From positions 1 to 29,083 of IMG/VR virus record IMGVR_UViG_3300030102_002392: DNA of 29,083 nt; one strand, 5' to 3'. Source of the DNA: a virus. A program made the translations under genes and the position numbers. This document shows positions 28,468 through 29,083 of this stretch, piece after piece (within the stretch, counting starts at the first letter, position 1; each line of letters starts with the position of its first letter). The notes beneath the pieces are model-generated. The model did not search any database and was not told the DNA's origin. It was given only the letters and a program-made list of their open reading frames with translations.

Positions 28468-29083
28468 TATATTTGTCTACATCTTTTTCTAATTCTTTAT
28501 TTTCTACGTTAGCTAATTTCTGAATCTTCATTTTTATTTTTTTGTTTTGTATTTCTTCCCAGTTTAAATCTTTACGTCTAATTAATTTTTGGTCGAAGTG
28601 TTGCCAGTTAAATTTTATTCTGTGTTGAGGTCTACCATATCTTTTGCTCACTTCAACAACATAAGGCCAAGCCTCTTGTAGTTCTCTCGCCATGCGTAAC
28701 CTACCGTCACCAACATAAAGCTCGTCTGCGTTACCACCTTTCATTTTAAGAGTAGCGTTCTTCTCGATCATAAAAGCATTTATCAAAACAGTACACCAGT
28801 CCTTACTTAGAGCTTGTAGGCATAAATCGGTGTCTTCGTTGTATCTACCTCGCCAACGAAAGTCTAAATCGTTTTTAATAAGTAAGTTACTATATACTCT
28901 GCAGTTCTGATAAAAAGGTTTTTTGTTGTTAGGTGTTACAAAAAATTTATAGTTCATACCACTTATAGCAATGTTTTCGTACCTATCTGTGAATTCTTCT
29001 ACTGCACTTATTCCGACATTACCATTAACAACTATTCTTCTACCGTTCCAGAAATATTTTATATTATGTATGTTGTCATCAAA
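28460..29083 (-). CDS. TET-associated-type glycosyltransferase (5'-truncated)
   Basis: The frame is open to the window edge, so the N-terminus is missing; 207 residues are visible. The visible part begins FDDNIHNIKYFWNGR with a DDN metal/sugar-binding motif. It continues SAVEEFTDRYENIAISGMNY, FDxRWRGRYNEDTDLCLQAL, WCTVLINAFMIEK and MKGGNADELYVGDGRLRMAR. These blocks match what I know of the TET-associated glycosyltransferase (TAGT) family, the GREB1-related group. It is thought to add sugars to oxidised methylcytosine in phage DNA. The C-terminal 50 residues are basic and helical. Naming is by recalled motifs, not a search. A different GT-A-like phage protein is possible but less likely. Confidence 0.72.
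   Translation of the reverse strand, partial: FDDNIHNIKYFWNGRRIVVNGNVGISAVEEFTDRYENIAISGMNYKFFVTPNNKKPFYQNCRVYSNLLIKNDLDFRWRGRYNEDTDLCLQALSKDWCTVLINAFMIEKNATLKMKGGNADELYVGDGRLRMARELQEAWPYVVEVSKRYGRPQHRIKFNWQHFDQKLIRRKDLNWEEIQNKKIKMKIQKLANVENKELEKDVDKYNE

Overview
The window is a contiguous piece of a tailed-phage genome. It is AT-rich (roughly a third G+C by eye), and every gene I can support lies on the minus strand, so it reads from high to low coordinates. The order terminase, portal, head-morphogenesis protein, prohead protease, HK97-type capsid, connectors, tail tube, frameshifted tail chaperone, tape measure, tail tip is that of a long-tailed siphovirus. The 788-residue tape measure suggests a tail of a little over 100 nm, using the usual rule of about 1.5 angstrom per residue. 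No integrase, tRNA, CRISPR array or insertion sequence was seen. The host is not identifiable with certainty. The AT-rich bases, the compact gene style and a secreted protein with long Thr and Pro linkers fit a phage of a marine bacterium, possibly an actinobacterium; this is inference only.

Layout in transcription order. (1) 29083-23799, early/DNA-metabolism region: a 5'-truncated TET-associated-type glycosyltransferase, a tiny zinc protein, a small HTH protein, a probable Rad52-like annealing protein, an HTH replication-initiator-like protein, several unknown small genes, a compact cytosine-C5 DNA methyltransferase and a winged-helix-like protein. (2) 23798-23114: a terminator, a strong promoter, one 152-residue unknown gene and a second terminator. 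(3) 23113-14633, packaging and head. (4) 14633-8041, connectors, duplicated tail-tube genes, chaperone with a +1 frameshift, tape measure and tail tip. (5) 8027-3513, small tail-tip and fibre genes, including six paralogues in the order A-B-C-A-B-C. (6) 3513-14, lysis/exit region: DUF5675 protein, zinc protein, holin-like protein, a 711-residue secreted acidic protein and further small membrane proteins.

How it fits together: the methyltransferase and the glycosyltransferase suggest a cytosine hypermodification pathway (5mC, then oxidation, then a sugar). The oxidising TET/JBP enzyme would have to lie beyond the right edge of the window. Two near-identical sigma70-type promoters share the palindrome AATCTWAGATT overlapping their -35 boxes. 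A third exact copy and one 10/11 copy precede other genes, which points to one phage-encoded regulator. The 64-residue HTH protein directly downstream of the third copy is a natural candidate.

The genome is extremely compressed. At least sixteen junctions overlap by one base (TAATG or TAGTG), several more overlap by four or eight bases, and many genes of only 12-56 codons sit in apparent gaps. I re-chose several starts (portal, HTH protein, small capsid-downstream gene and others) from Shine-Dalgarno spacing, promoter position or stop/start overlap.
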